Assembly: GCA_020343595.1 (NCBI GenBank)
Contig: CP070802.1
Span: 704,070-749,127 of the forward strand
Length of the DNA: 45,058 nucleotides
Origin: Caldifarciminota bacterium
GTDB lineage: Bacteria > Hydrothermota > Tepidihabitantia > SM23-42
Direction of reading: 5' to 3'
Every line of letters starts with the position of its first letter. Position 1 is the first letter of the stretch. Shown in pieces: positions 27,015-35,294 of the stretch. The position numbers were made by a program, and so were the translations under genes. The notes beneath the pieces were generated by a model, which saw only the letters and a list, made by a program, of their open reading frames with translations, did no database searches and was not told the origin of the DNA.

Positions 27015-27917
27015 ATGAAAAGAGACTTTATCACCATGTTCGACCTAAAGAAAGAAGAAATCCACCAAATATTCGAGCTCGCGAAGACCCTGAAGAATTC
27101 GCAGAAGAAAGGTGTGGAGCATCGGATACTGAAGTACAAAACACTTGCCATGGTATTTGAAAAACCATCATTGAGAACGAGGGTTACATTCGAAACAGGC
27201 ATGACACAGCTTGGTGGTCACGCCATATACCTTGCGCCCTCAGACATCCAACTGGGCAAAAGGGAAACAGTACCGGATGCAGCAAAAAATCTTTCTCGTT
27301 GGGTTGACATTGTCATGGCTCGCGTTTTTGCCCACAAGACGGTCGATGATCTGGCAAAAAATGCAACGATACCGGTCATTAACGGACTCTCTGATCTGGA
27401 GCATCCATGTCAGATCATGGCTGACCTTTTCACCATCGTCGAAAAGAAGGAAAGCCTTGAAAATATAACGCTTGCGTACATTGGTGACGGCAATAATGTC
27501 TGTAATTCATTTATGGCAGCCTCCAACATTCTTGGTCTCAGACTCAAGATCGCAACACCAGCAGGCTACGAACCCAATAAAAACTATATCGCAAAGGCAA
27601 AGTACACCGCGCTCACAAACGATCCGCGCGCGGCGGTCAAAGACGCCGATATTGTCTATACCGATGTCTGGGCATCAATGGGACAGGAAAAGGAGGCCGC
27701 GCAGAGGAAAGAAGTATTCGCACCGTTCCAGGTCAATGCGGAGTTAATGAAGCACGCAAAGGAAGATACTCTTGTAATGCATTGCCTCCCTGCACATCGC
27801 GGTGAAGAGATAACCGACGAAGTCATCGACGGTCCACATTCAATTGTTTTTGATGAAGCCGAGAACCGGCTGCACATTCAAAAGGCAATAATGGTCTGGC
27901 TCAGTCAGCAGCACTGA
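27015..27917 (+). CDS. argF: Ornithine carbamoyltransferase
   Basis: This 300-residue cytosolic enzyme converts carbamoyl phosphate and ornithine to citrulline in arginine synthesis. The carbamoyl-phosphate loop SLRTR is at 52-56. Further motifs are HPCQIMADL (about 134-142), ornithine-binding DVWASMG (about 215-221) and HCLP at 256-259. The SMG motif favours ornithine over acetylornithine or putrescine. It has a GGAGG ribosome-binding site and its own promoter. No other arginine genes adjoin it; the next gene, 7 bases on, is a permease. An anabolic role is likelier because no arcA or arcC is visible. Confidence 0.95.
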   Translation: MKRDFITMFDLKKEEIHQIFELAKTLKNSQKKGVEHRILKYKTLAMVFEKPSLRTRVTFETGMTQLGGHAIYLAPSDIQLGKRETVPDAAKNLSRWVDIVMARVFAHKTVDDLAKNATIPVINGLSDLEHPCQIMADLFTIVEKKESLENITLAYIGDGNNVCNSFMAASNILGLRLKIATPAGYEPNKNYIAKAKYTALTNDPRAAVKDADIVYTDVWASMGQEKEAAQRKEVFAPFQVNAELMKHAKEDTLVMHCLPAHRGEEITDEVIDGPHSIVFDEAENRLHIQKAIMVWLSQQH

Positions 27918-27924
27918 TCAACGC

Positions 27925-29196
27925 ATGTCCGCTGAGCAGCTAACCTGTCTCATCATCTTTGTGATCGCTTACATTGCGATCATAGCGTTCCATAAATACA
28001 AATTCATTATTGCCTGGATTGGCATTGGTTTCATCCTGATTTTCGGTATTCTATCGCCGCTGGAATTAATGCAGTATATCAACTGGAACATACTTGGCAT
28101 ATTCTGGGGCAGCTTAGTTGTCGCCGAGCTATTCATTCACTCAAGAATTCCGGCCTACCTTGCCGAAATGATCATAGACCGGTCCAAGAATCTCGTCTGG
28201 GCAATCATATGGTTGTCGGCCTTCAGCGGGGTTATTTCGGCTTTTGTCGAGAATGTCGCGACTGTTCTGATCGTGGCGCCGATCGCATTTGAAGTTTCTC
28301 GTAAATTAAAAGTTTCACCGGTGCCATTCATCCTGGGCATATGCCTTTCCTCTAACCTTCAGGGCACCGCAACGCTCGTCGGTGACCCGCCCAGCATGAT
28401 ACTTGCCAGTTACACCCGTATGACATTCAATGACTTCTTTTTCTTCAATGGGCGGCCGAGCCTTTTCTTTGCAGTCGAATTTGCCGCCATAGTTTCACTC
28501 ATTGTTCTCTATTTTATCTTCAGAAAAGAGAAGAAGCCTATTCAACCTATCAAGCCTGAGAAAATCGTCAGCAAATTTCCTGGCTTTCTGCTCTTTGGGC
28601 TTATTCTGGCTTTAGCAATTGCCTCATTCTTTGGGGGATTCATGGATTACCTGGGTGGTCTCGTGTGTATGATATTTGGCGCCATCGGTGTCGCCTGGAG
28701 CTTCTTTTCGCGCAAAATCAAAACATTCCATGTACTCAAGGACATGGACTGGGAAACTCTGTTTTTTCTGGCGGCGATATTCGGTATTGTTGGATCATTG
28801 ACCGAGACCGAAACAACAACCTTCCTTGCTCATGCTGTGGGCAAATTGACTTCGGGTAATTTGATCGTAACCTACCTGATCCTGGTCTCGTTCTCGGTAT
28901 TCGTCTCAGCATTTGTAGATAATGTTCCATATTTCACCGCGCTAGTTGGCATTATTCCCATGCTCGCCTCTTCGTACGGCTATCCGGTTTACCTGCTTTT
29001 GTTCGGTACTATAATCGGCACAACGGTCGGTGGCAATATCACACCAATAGGCGCGTCTGCGAACATTGTTGGTGTCGGGTTGCTGAAGAAACAAGGATAT
29101 GCGGTTAACTTCTACGATTTCGTTAAGGTAGGTCTCCCCTTCTCACTCCTTGCTGTCGCAGCAGGAGCGCTCTTCGTCTGGATATTTTGGTCGTAG
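27925..29196 (+). CDS. ArsB/NhaD/SLC13-type (ion transporter superfamily) permease
   Basis: This has 423 residues with about 11-12 membrane segments. Two inverted half-repeats carry the family's signature loops. FVENVATVLIVAPIAFEV (about 108-125) and GTATLVGDPPSMIL (about 152-165) mark the first half; FVDNVPYFTALVGIIPML and GGNITPIGASANIVGVGLL mark the second. The superfamily moves anions such as arsenite, citrate, dicarboxylates or sulfate, or exchanges Na+/H+. The substrate cannot be named from sequence, and no arsR or arsA is nearby. Being 7 bases after argF suggests cotranscription, perhaps by chance of compaction. Confidence 0.85.
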   Translation: MSAEQLTCLIIFVIAYIAIIAFHKYKFIIAWIGIGFILIFGILSPLELMQYINWNILGIFWGSLVVAELFIHSRIPAYLAEMIIDRSKNLVWAIIWLSAFSGVISAFVENVATVLIVAPIAFEVSRKLKVSPVPFILGICLSSNLQGTATLVGDPPSMILASYTRMTFNDFFFFNGRPSLFFAVEFAAIVSLIVLYFIFRKEKKPIQPIKPEKIVSKFPGFLLFGLILALAIASFFGGFMDYLGGLVCMIFGAIGVAWSFFSRKIKTFHVLKDMDWETLFFLAAIFGIVGSLTETETTTFLAHAVGKLTSGNLIVTYLILVSFSVFVSAFVDNVPYFTALVGIIPMLASSYGYPVYLLLFGTIIGTTVGGNITPIGASANIVGVGLLKKQGYAVNFYDFVKVGLPFSLLAVAAGALFVWIFWS

Positions 29197-29227
29197 CATA
29201 CTCTCAATAATGTCCACTTTGTGTTGC

Positions 29228-29255
29228 TTGATTAATTGCCGGATATATATATAAT
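29228..29255 (+). promoter_or_regulatory. Promoter of the YbbR-like gene, leaderless type
   Basis: TTGATT (29228-29233) and TATAAT (29250-29255) are separated by 16 bp. Seven bases separate the -10 box from ATG 29263, so transcription should begin at or next to the start codon. Confidence 0.65.
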
Positions 29256-29262
29256 AGATCAA

Positions 29263-30174
29263 ATGCTCTACAATATTGTCTCATACATTGCACGGGATCC
29301 TATAAGAAAAATATTCGCCACCGTATTCGCTTTTGGTTTGTGGATATACGTAGCGATCGGCAATAACTACTCGTACAACAAAGAGATAAAGGTGGTGTAC
29401 ACGAATCTCGCCGATACTCTGATCGTTGTTGATTCGGTACCGAGCATCAGAGTCACCTTCTCCGGTCGCGGTGGAGCACTTTTCAGCATATGGGCTGCTC
29501 CCCCAAAGGCACAATGCGATCTCAGAGAAAAGGAAATCGGCCGATTTGAGATACCTACAAGAGATCTTAAGATCCCTGTTGGTTACGGACCTCTAAGAAT
29601 TGATTTTGAGAAAACCGCCATTACGGTTTCAATAGACCAAAAGATCACTGAAACGATTGCAGTAAGTGTCCCCATAAAGGGTACTCTGAAAGAAGGATAC
29701 GCAATTAGCGACATTGTCGTCCTCGATACCATTGATCTGATCGGCCCTCGGCAGATACTCGGGCAAATCAATGAACTAATGACTGAATCGCTGAATGTAA
29801 GAAATCGAAGCATTTCATTCGAAAAAGACCTCAAACTGGAATTACCCTCCCCCATGCTTGGCACAAAGAAGAGAAGTGTCAAAGTGAGAACGACGATCAA
29901 AGAAAGCATACGCAAGACGTTGATTGACGTACCGTTGATCCTCATATACGCACCTGGACAAAACGCAAGATCAGAGAAGTATGCCCTCGATACCCTTATC
30001 GTAGAAGGAGCGCCGCAACGAATAGAGGAACTATCGAGCACGGATATCGAGGTGAGGATCAAATTGACAAAATTGGAGGCAGGCGAGTACCTGCTGCCAG
30101 CCGAGATAGATCCACCCGAATATGTCATACCGGTCAAATCCGTTCCGCAGAAATTCAGGGTGACGGTCTATTGA
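29263..30174 (+). CDS. YbbR/CdaR-like membrane-anchored protein
   Basis: This has 303 residues: one N-terminal membrane helix (about 17-35, IFATVFAFGLWIYVAIG) and then extracytoplasmic beta repeats of YbbR type. The repeats start near VDSVPSIRVTFSGRGG, ITVSIDQKITETIAVSVP, TIKESIRKTLIDVPLIL and YVIPVKSVPQKFRVTVY. YbbR/CdaR proteins regulate the cyclic-di-AMP synthase CdaA, usually encoded next door. No cdaA is present here; the upstream gene is a permease. I use ATG 29263 rather than an in-frame TTG at 29236, because the TTG lies inside the promoter. Confident fold, uncertain partner. Confidence 0.82.
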   Translation: MLYNIVSYIARDPIRKIFATVFAFGLWIYVAIGNNYSYNKEIKVVYTNLADTLIVVDSVPSIRVTFSGRGGALFSIWAAPPKAQCDLREKEIGRFEIPTRDLKIPVGYGPLRIDFEKTAITVSIDQKITETIAVSVPIKGTLKEGYAISDIVVLDTIDLIGPRQILGQINELMTESLNVRNRSISFEKDLKLELPSPMLGTKKRSVKVRTTIKESIRKTLIDVPLILIYAPGQNARSEKYALDTLIVEGAPQRIEELSSTDIEVRIKLTKLEAGEYLLPAEIDPPEYVIPVKSVPQKFRVTVY

Positions 30175-30256
30175 GCACAAACCTCTCTTCCTTTGATAGA
30201 GTGATTGTTTAGTAATTGAAATCAACGCTTTCTCCCAACATCCCACTCTGGATAAC

Positions 30257-30284
30257 TTGACATGTCTGGGTTTTGGGTTATAAT
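30257..30284 (+). promoter_or_regulatory. Consensus promoter for tRNA-Leu and the tig-clpP-clpX operon
   Basis: TTGACA (30257-30262) and TATAAT (30279-30284) are separated by 16 bp, a perfect match. Transcription should start near 30291, about 24 bases before the mature tRNA. No terminator is seen between the tRNA and tig, so the messenger is probably processed from a joint transcript. Confidence 0.75.
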
Positions 30285-30314
30285 TTCGCAGGAATTATTG
30301 CTGCAATTACGTTT

Positions 30315-30397
30315 GCGAGGATGGCGGAACCGGCAGACGCACTGGATTTAGGATCCAGCCCCGAATAGGGATGGGGGTTCAACTCCCCCTCCTCGCA
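30315..30397 (+). tRNA. tRNA-Leu, anticodon UAG
   Basis: The acceptor stem GCGAGGA (30315-30321) pairs with TCCTCGC (30390-30396). The anticodon stem-loop CTGGA-TTTAGGA-TCCAG has anticodon TAG at 30349-30351. The long variable arm CCCGAATAGGG is that of a class II tRNA, and the T-stem GGGGG/CCCCC encloses TTCAACT. The CCA end is not encoded (ACAT follows) and must be added enzymatically. Confidence 0.97.
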
Positions 30398-30423
30398 CAT
30401 CGCACGTATGAGGAGATGAATTT

Positions 30424-31653
30424 TTGGAATACAAATTGCTGAAAGAAACAGATACAACCAAGGAGATTGAAATATCAGTTCCCCGTGGCGAGTTCGATAA
30501 ACTCATCCACGAGGAAACTGAGAGCGTGCGCAAGGACCTGACGATCGATGGATTCCGCAAGGGCCGTGTGCCTCGGACTTTGATAAGAAGCAAGTATGCT
30601 AATAGCCTAAAAGCCCAGGCTATGGACAAGCTCGTCAGGCAGACTTACCTGTCTGTAATCAGAGATAAGGCCTGGCAGGTCGCTGGACAAGCAGAGATCA
30701 GGAATATTGAAGATGCCGATCCAATACGGATAACACTGTTTATTGAAGTAATACCTGAGTTTACCGTTGATAATTACCTGAATATAGAAGTTTATAAGGA
30801 AGCTGCGTCGCCTGATGACTTTCTACTTCAACAGGGTATCAATGCGTTGAGAGAGCAGCATGCAACAATAAGCGTAGTGGACCGGCCGGCAGTGGTTGAT
30901 GACCTCGTGACCATGGACATGGAGATCAAAGAGAAAGGCAAATCCAGGAAGGAATCCGATCAGATAGTGCGGATTGGCGACCGATCACTGCCTGATGAAT
31001 TGAACAGGGAACTCGTAGGCATGAAGGCAGCGGCTGGCAAAGAAGTAAAGATCGGCGAAACGGTCTACACACTTTCAGTAAAGAAAATCGAGGAGAAGAT
31101 CCTGCCGGAGGTGAACGACGAATTCGCCAGCAAGCTTGGATTGAATGATGCAGAAGAACTCAGGAAGAAGATCCTCGAAAGCGTCAAGAAACAAGAGGAG
31201 AAGAGGATTGAAGATAACGTGAAGGAATCGATCTCAGAGGTCCTTCTGGAACGGATAAAATTCAAGGTGCCGGAAAGCATAATAAATAAGGAATATGAAA
31301 AAATCCTTAGGGATTATGGTATCCCCGATTCTGAATCAAACAAAGAAAGATTCCTGGCTGTTGCCGAAAAAAGGGTGCGATTCAATCTTATCATGAGCAA
31401 GATCACGGAAAAAGAGAAACTGCAGGTTGGAGAGCCTGAGATAATGGACGTTGTGGCAAAGATGGGCATAAAACTCAATGACCAAAATCGTAATGATGTT
31501 ATTGAATATATTGGCAGTCTTCTTAACCGAGAAAAGACCCTCGATTTTCTCTACAAGAATGCCAAGATCAGTGAGAAGAGTCGGATTTTGACTCCAAAGG
31601 AGGTAGCAGATGATACCCATACCGTTCGTCATAGAGCAAACCGGTCGGGGTGA
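30424..31653 (+). CDS. tig: Trigger factor, with a shortened PPIase domain
   Basis: This ribosome-bound chaperone has 409 residues. The ribosome-docking motif GFRKGRVP (43-50) is intact. The middle FKBP-type domain (about 150-230) is short. After [21 protein letters not shown] the chain goes straight to [11 protein letters not shown], without the usual roughly 15-residue FPEDY...LAGK bulge that helps form the prolyl-isomerase pocket. The C-terminal arms (about 230-390) look normal ([12 protein letters not shown]). The start is TTG with AGGAG 8 bases upstream. The last 15 codons overlap clpP by 44 bases. It is the first protein gene after tRNA-Leu and of the clpP-clpX operon. Confidence 0.93.
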   Translation: MEYKLLKETDTTKEIEISVPRGEFDKLIHEETESVRKDLTIDGFRKGRVPRTLIRSKYANSLKAQAMDKLVRQTYLSVIRDKAWQVAGQAEIRNIEDADPIRITLFIEVIPEFTVDNYLNIEVYKEAASPDDFLLQQGINALREQHATISVVDRPAVVDDLVTMDMEIKEKGKSRKESDQIVRIGDRSLPDELNRELVGMKAAAGKEVKIGETVYTLSVKKIEEKILPEVNDEFASKLGLNDAEELRKKILESVKKQEEKRIEDNVKESISEVLLERIKFKVPESIINKEYEKILRDYGIPDSESNKERFLAVAEKRVRFNLIMSKITEKEKLQVGEPEIMDVVAKMGIKLNDQNRNDVIEYIGSLLNREKTLDFLYKNAKISEKSRILTPKEVADDTHTVRHRANRSG

Positions 31654-32194
31654 GCGCGCGTACGATATCTACTCCCGTCTTCTCAAAGAACGTATTATTT
31701 TTATCGGAACACCGATCGATGATAACGTTGCGAATCTTGTAATGGCTCAATTACTCTTTCTGGCTGCGGAGGACGCTACAAAGGACATAAACCTCTATAT
31801 AAATTCTCCGGGTGGCATCGTCTCATCCGGATTGGCGGTCTACGACACAATGCAATTCGTCAAACCGCAAGTTTCAACGATATGTATCGGCATGGCTGCA
31901 AGTATGGCCGCATTGTTACTAACGGCTGGCGCAACCGGTAAGAGATACGCGCTACCCCACGCACGTGTGATGATTCATCAACCAGAGGGAGCTTTTCAAG
32001 GCCAGGCATCCGATATCGCTATACATGCAAAAGAAGTGTTGACGATCAGGGAAGTATTGAACAGGCTTTTTGCGAAGCATACCAAACAAACTGAAGACAA
32101 GATAGCAAAAGATACTGACCGTAATTACTTCATGTCTGCCCAGGAAGCAAAGAAGTACGGCATAGTTGACGAAATACTCGATAAAGGTAAATAG
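31610..32194 (+). CDS. clpP: ATP-dependent Clp protease proteolytic subunit
   Basis: This has 194 residues. The serine-protease triad is visible as Ser98 ([11 protein letters not shown]), His123 (VMIHQPEGA) and Asp170 ([10 protein letters not shown]). The N-terminus [20 protein letters not shown] is that of a standard ClpP. It forms tetradecamers degrading proteins delivered by ClpX (next gene) and ClpC (1-1816). AAAGGAGG at 31596-31603, six bases before ATG 31610, fixes the start despite the overlap with tig. Confidence 0.97.
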   Translation: MIPIPFVIEQTGRGERAYDIYSRLLKERIIFIGTPIDDNVANLVMAQLLFLAAEDATKDINLYINSPGGIVSSGLAVYDTMQFVKPQVSTICIGMAASMAALLLTAGATGKRYALPHARVMIHQPEGAFQGQASDIAIHAKEVLTIREVLNRLFAKHTKQTEDKIAKDTDRNYFMSAQEAKKYGIVDEILDKGK

Positions 32195-32197
32195 CCG

Positions 32198-33412
32198 ATG
32201 CCCCGTGTCGTTTGTTCATTCTGCCAGAGGCCAAAACCAGTGGTCAAAAGAATGTTTCGTGGCCACCGTGCTTATATTTGTGACGAGTGTGTAACCATTT
32301 GCGGTAGTATCCTGAAGGACGAAGCAGAGTTCTCTCCGCTGCATGATTTTGTGCTTCCAAAACCCGCCGAGATCAAATCATTTCTCGACCAGTATGTCAT
32401 TGGACAGGACAGAGCTAAGAAAGCCATTTCGGTCGCAGTATATAATCACTACAAGAGGATCAAGAACAAAAGGAATGACATTGAAATACAGAAGAGCAAC
32501 ATACTTCTTGTAGGTCCAACCGGTACGGGCAAGACACTAATTGCGCAAACGCTTGCCCGTTTGCTGCACGTTCCCTTCTCGATTTCCGATGCAACCCCGC
32601 TTACAGAAGCAGGATACGTGGGCGAGGACGTTGAAAACATCCTGCTCCGACTCCTCCAGGCTGCCAACTACAATATTCAGAATGCTGAAATCGGCATCAT
32701 CTACCTTGACGAAATTGACAAGATCACCAGGAAATCCGATTCGCCATCGATCACGAGGGACGTCTCCGGCGAGGGAGTGCAGCAGGCCCTGCTGAAGATC
32801 CTTGAAGGAACCGAAGCCAACGTTCCCCCGCAGGGAGGGAGGAAACATCCTGAACAAGAGTACATCCGTATCAACACCTCGAACATATTATTCATCTTAG
32901 GCGGGACGTTCACGGGCATTGAGGAAATTATCTCAAGAAGACTTGACAAGTCAGCGATGGGGTTTCTTGGTGCAACGAGTGATAGGAAAGATAAATACGA
33001 TCGGGTTATCGAATCGATAGAACCGGATGACCTGGTAAAGTACGGTTTGCTCCCGGAATTCGTGGGCAGGGTACCGGTAATCGCACCGCTTCACAAGTTA
33101 TCAAAAGAGGCCCTCGCTGAAATACTGATCAAACCAAAGAATTCGTTATTGAAACAGTATTCAAGATACTTCCAGATGGAAGGTGTGACACTGGAATTCA
33201 CTGACGATGCGATCGCCGAACTAACCGAGCAGGCCTTAGAATACAATACAGGAGCACGAGCTCTAAGATCAATTATGGAAAACCACATGCTCGACGTGAT
33301 GTTTCACCTTCCAGACAAAAAGGGCATTGAGAAATGCATAATCACACGTGAGGTCTTACAGAGGAAAGCAGATCCAGAATACGTCATCAAAAAGAGGAAG
33401 AGGGCACAATGA
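32198..33412 (+). CDS. clpX: ATP-dependent Clp protease ATP-binding subunit ClpX
   Basis: This has 404 residues. The zinc-binding domain has Cys6/Cys9 and Cys28/Cys31. Walker A is GPTGTGKT at 106-113, and Walker B is IIYLDEID at about 167-174. The pore loop region is GYVGEDV (139-145). The ClpP-docking IGF loop reads MGF (SAMGFLGAT, about 250), a conservative change. Sensor and lid regions end in TGARALRSIMENHMLDVMF. It lies 3 bases after clpP, and its stop overlaps the next gene (ATGA at 33409). Confidence 0.97.
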   Translation: MPRVVCSFCQRPKPVVKRMFRGHRAYICDECVTICGSILKDEAEFSPLHDFVLPKPAEIKSFLDQYVIGQDRAKKAISVAVYNHYKRIKNKRNDIEIQKSNILLVGPTGTGKTLIAQTLARLLHVPFSISDATPLTEAGYVGEDVENILLRLLQAANYNIQNAEIGIIYLDEIDKITRKSDSPSITRDVSGEGVQQALLKILEGTEANVPPQGGRKHPEQEYIRINTSNILFILGGTFTGIEEIISRRLDKSAMGFLGATSDRKDKYDRVIESIEPDDLVKYGLLPEFVGRVPVIAPLHKLSKEALAEILIKPKNSLLKQYSRYFQMEGVTLEFTDDAIAELTEQALEYNTGARALRSIMENHMLDVMFHLPDKKGIEKCIITREVLQRKADPEYVIKKRKRAQ

Positions 33413-34152
33413 AAATCCTCATACCACTGTACCTCAAGTTAAGCAAGAAGAAATTCTCCCGTTCTTTCAAGCCGCTCGGGGCAAAAAGAAAATTGTGGCA
33501 TTTGGTCTCTGTCCCCGAAAATCCTGCCGAGTTCTTCAAGGCAGCTCCTTTCCTGGTAGGTCTTAGTAAGATCGGAAGTGTTGTCATGCTAATGCCAAAG
33601 AGCCTTGAAACGATACGATCATTCATGAAAGCAAAACAGTTCGAAGTGATTCTATATGAGAAGAAACCCTCTCTCTTTTCAGAGGATTATAAACGCGTGG
33701 CCGTACAACTTGGAAACAGGCATTTCCATTTTCTTATAGAGTTGAATCAACCAGCAAACGTATCTCTACCCTACCTCGGCAATATCCAGAGAAGGGTATC
33801 CTTCTTCGACAAAAGCATCCTACCATATTACAATATCCTTGTCAAAGACAGTTATGCATCACTATTAGAATTCTTCAATATCCAATCGCCCGATGGTCAG
33901 GAAATGTTCCACTTTTATAGCCGCGATCTAAAAGCGACCGAAAAAAAACTCAAGGTCTCTCACCCACTGCTCTTTGTCAACGAAGCAGATACAATTGATT
34001 GGGATGGAAATACTATCGTCGTCGGAAAAGACATAATGGCTGACGACCCGGCAATCTGGAAGGTTTTGTATGGCGCCGAAGCATATTACGGCAAGCAGGA
34101 TGCTTTCTACGAATTTGCCCTCTTGTATAACAAAGAGATATTGAACAAGTAG
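33409..34152 (+). CDS. Conserved-looking protein of unknown function
   Basis: I do not recognise this 247-residue protein. It has no signal peptide or membrane helix. A Rossmann-like strand-helix pattern is suggested by LVGLSKIGSVVMLMPKSLE (about 49-67), and RHFHFLIELNQPANVSLPYL follows. The first of these loosely recalls the opening of GT9-type glycosyltransferases, but too weakly to name it. Its position is informative: it overlaps clpX (ATGA) and is followed within 3 bases by the PorY-like kinase and then the PorX-like regulator. It may therefore belong to the signalling unit. Confidence 0.75.
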   Translation: MKILIPLYLKLSKKKFSRSFKPLGAKRKLWHLVSVPENPAEFFKAAPFLVGLSKIGSVVMLMPKSLETIRSFMKAKQFEVILYEKKPSLFSEDYKRVAVQLGNRHFHFLIELNQPANVSLPYLGNIQRRVSFFDKSILPYYNILVKDSYASLLEFFNIQSPDGQEMFHFYSRDLKATEKKLKVSHPLLFVNEADTIDWDGNTIVVGKDIMADDPAIWKVLYGAEAYYGKQDAFYEFALLYNKEILNK

Positions 34153-34155
34153 AAC

Positions 34156-35292
34156 ATGATCATCAGACACCGTTTAAGTTCAAGAGCTCTGGCAATATAC
34201 TTCCTGATTGGAATTGCGCTCATAGGCATCGTTACTTACATTTATTCGAACTACCTTATCCAGCGTATAAGAACGGAAACAGAAACGACATCCCGTCTGT
34301 TCGCAGAATTTGCACGCGGTCCGAGCATCGACGAACAGCGCCTCCTTGAACTGTTCTACGAAATGGTCATAAAGCGGATCGATTTTCCAGTGATACTGAC
34401 CGACGCCGACGGCACGCCGTATTCATCGAAAAACGTAGATGAAAAGGATCTGTACAAAGCCGTCGAGAAACTTGATCGCGTTCAGAAACCTATACCAATG
34501 GTGATACGACAAGGGGCAGATTCAACACTACTCGGTCACGTGCACTGGGGTCTATCACCCTTCACAAAATCACTGCAGATCCTACCATTCGTTGAAACCG
34601 TATTCCTCATCGCTTTTCTGTTCCTTGGTTTTTGGGGATACTTAATATATCGTAAAAGCATTGAAGAGAAAATATGGAATTCACTGGCTAAGGAAACGGC
34701 TCATCAACTCGCAACCCCGCTGTCTTCCCTGGTAGGCTGGTTGGAAACGATAAAGGGAAACATAGATTCGGAAATATACCAAGGAATACATGAAGACGCC
34801 ATGCGCATGCGCGAAGTTCTGGAAAAATTCTCCCGCATCGGTCTACCGCCGCGATTGGTTGAAAAGGACCCTACAGACACGGTGAAAAAGTCAGTCGACT
34901 ACATAAGACGACGTGCACATGCGAACATCATATTCAATGAAAAGTACGGACGAATCCCTGCAGTGAGATTCGATGATGTGCTACTTGGCTGGGCAGTTGA
35001 GAATATCCTGAAGAACGGGTTGGATGCGATCGGTGACCAGCCTGGTGAAATATCCATCAGAACCAGGAAATATGAGACCAATGGCGCGATCATTGAAATA
35101 ACCGATACGGGAAAAGGCATTAAGAGCAGCGGTAAAATATTCAAGCCCGGCTATACCACAAAGAAGTACGGATGGGGATTAGGTCTTGTTCTTACCAGAA
35201 GGATCATCGAAGAATTTCACCGAGGGAAATTGACCCTAAGGGAAACCGGCTCAAAAGGAACATGTTTTGAAATTTACATACCAGGAGCTTAA
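34156..35292 (+). CDS. Sensor histidine kinase, probable partner of the PorX-like regulator
   Basis: This has 378 residues. TM1 is at about 11-31 and a small extracytoplasmic domain at about 32-138. TM2 is at about 144-168 (ETVFLIAFLFLGFWGYLIY). HisKA phosphoacceptor His183 sits in KETAHQLATPLSSLVGWLE, and HATPase_c spans about 265-378 (N-box ENILKNGLDAI, G1 TDTGKGI, G2 YGWGLGLVLTRR). The HQLATPLSSL H-box is of the Bacteroidetes-like type. Only two bases separate it from the PorX-like gene, so it is the likely cognate PorY-equivalent. Functional equivalence with PorY is inference. Confidence 0.88.
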   Translation: MIIRHRLSSRALAIYFLIGIALIGIVTYIYSNYLIQRIRTETETTSRLFAEFARGPSIDEQRLLELFYEMVIKRIDFPVILTDADGTPYSSKNVDEKDLYKAVEKLDRVQKPIPMVIRQGADSTLLGHVHWGLSPFTKSLQILPFVETVFLIAFLFLGFWGYLIYRKSIEEKIWNSLAKETAHQLATPLSSLVGWLETIKGNIDSEIYQGIHEDAMRMREVLEKFSRIGLPPRLVEKDPTDTVKKSVDYIRRRAHANIIFNEKYGRIPAVRFDDVLLGWAVENILKNGLDAIGDQPGEISIRTRKYETNGAIIEITDTGKGIKSSGKIFKPGYTTKKYGWGLGLVLTRRIIEEFHRGKLTLRETGSKGTCFEIYIPGA

Positions 35293-35294
35293 AA

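Noticed and set aside
29236..29262. TTG start for the YbbR-like gene
   Set aside because: It lies inside the promoter spacer and has no ribosome-binding site.
28155..30137. Minus-strand open frames inside the permease and YbbR-like genes
   Set aside because: They are antisense shadows of recognised genes, with no ribosome-binding sites or family motifs.
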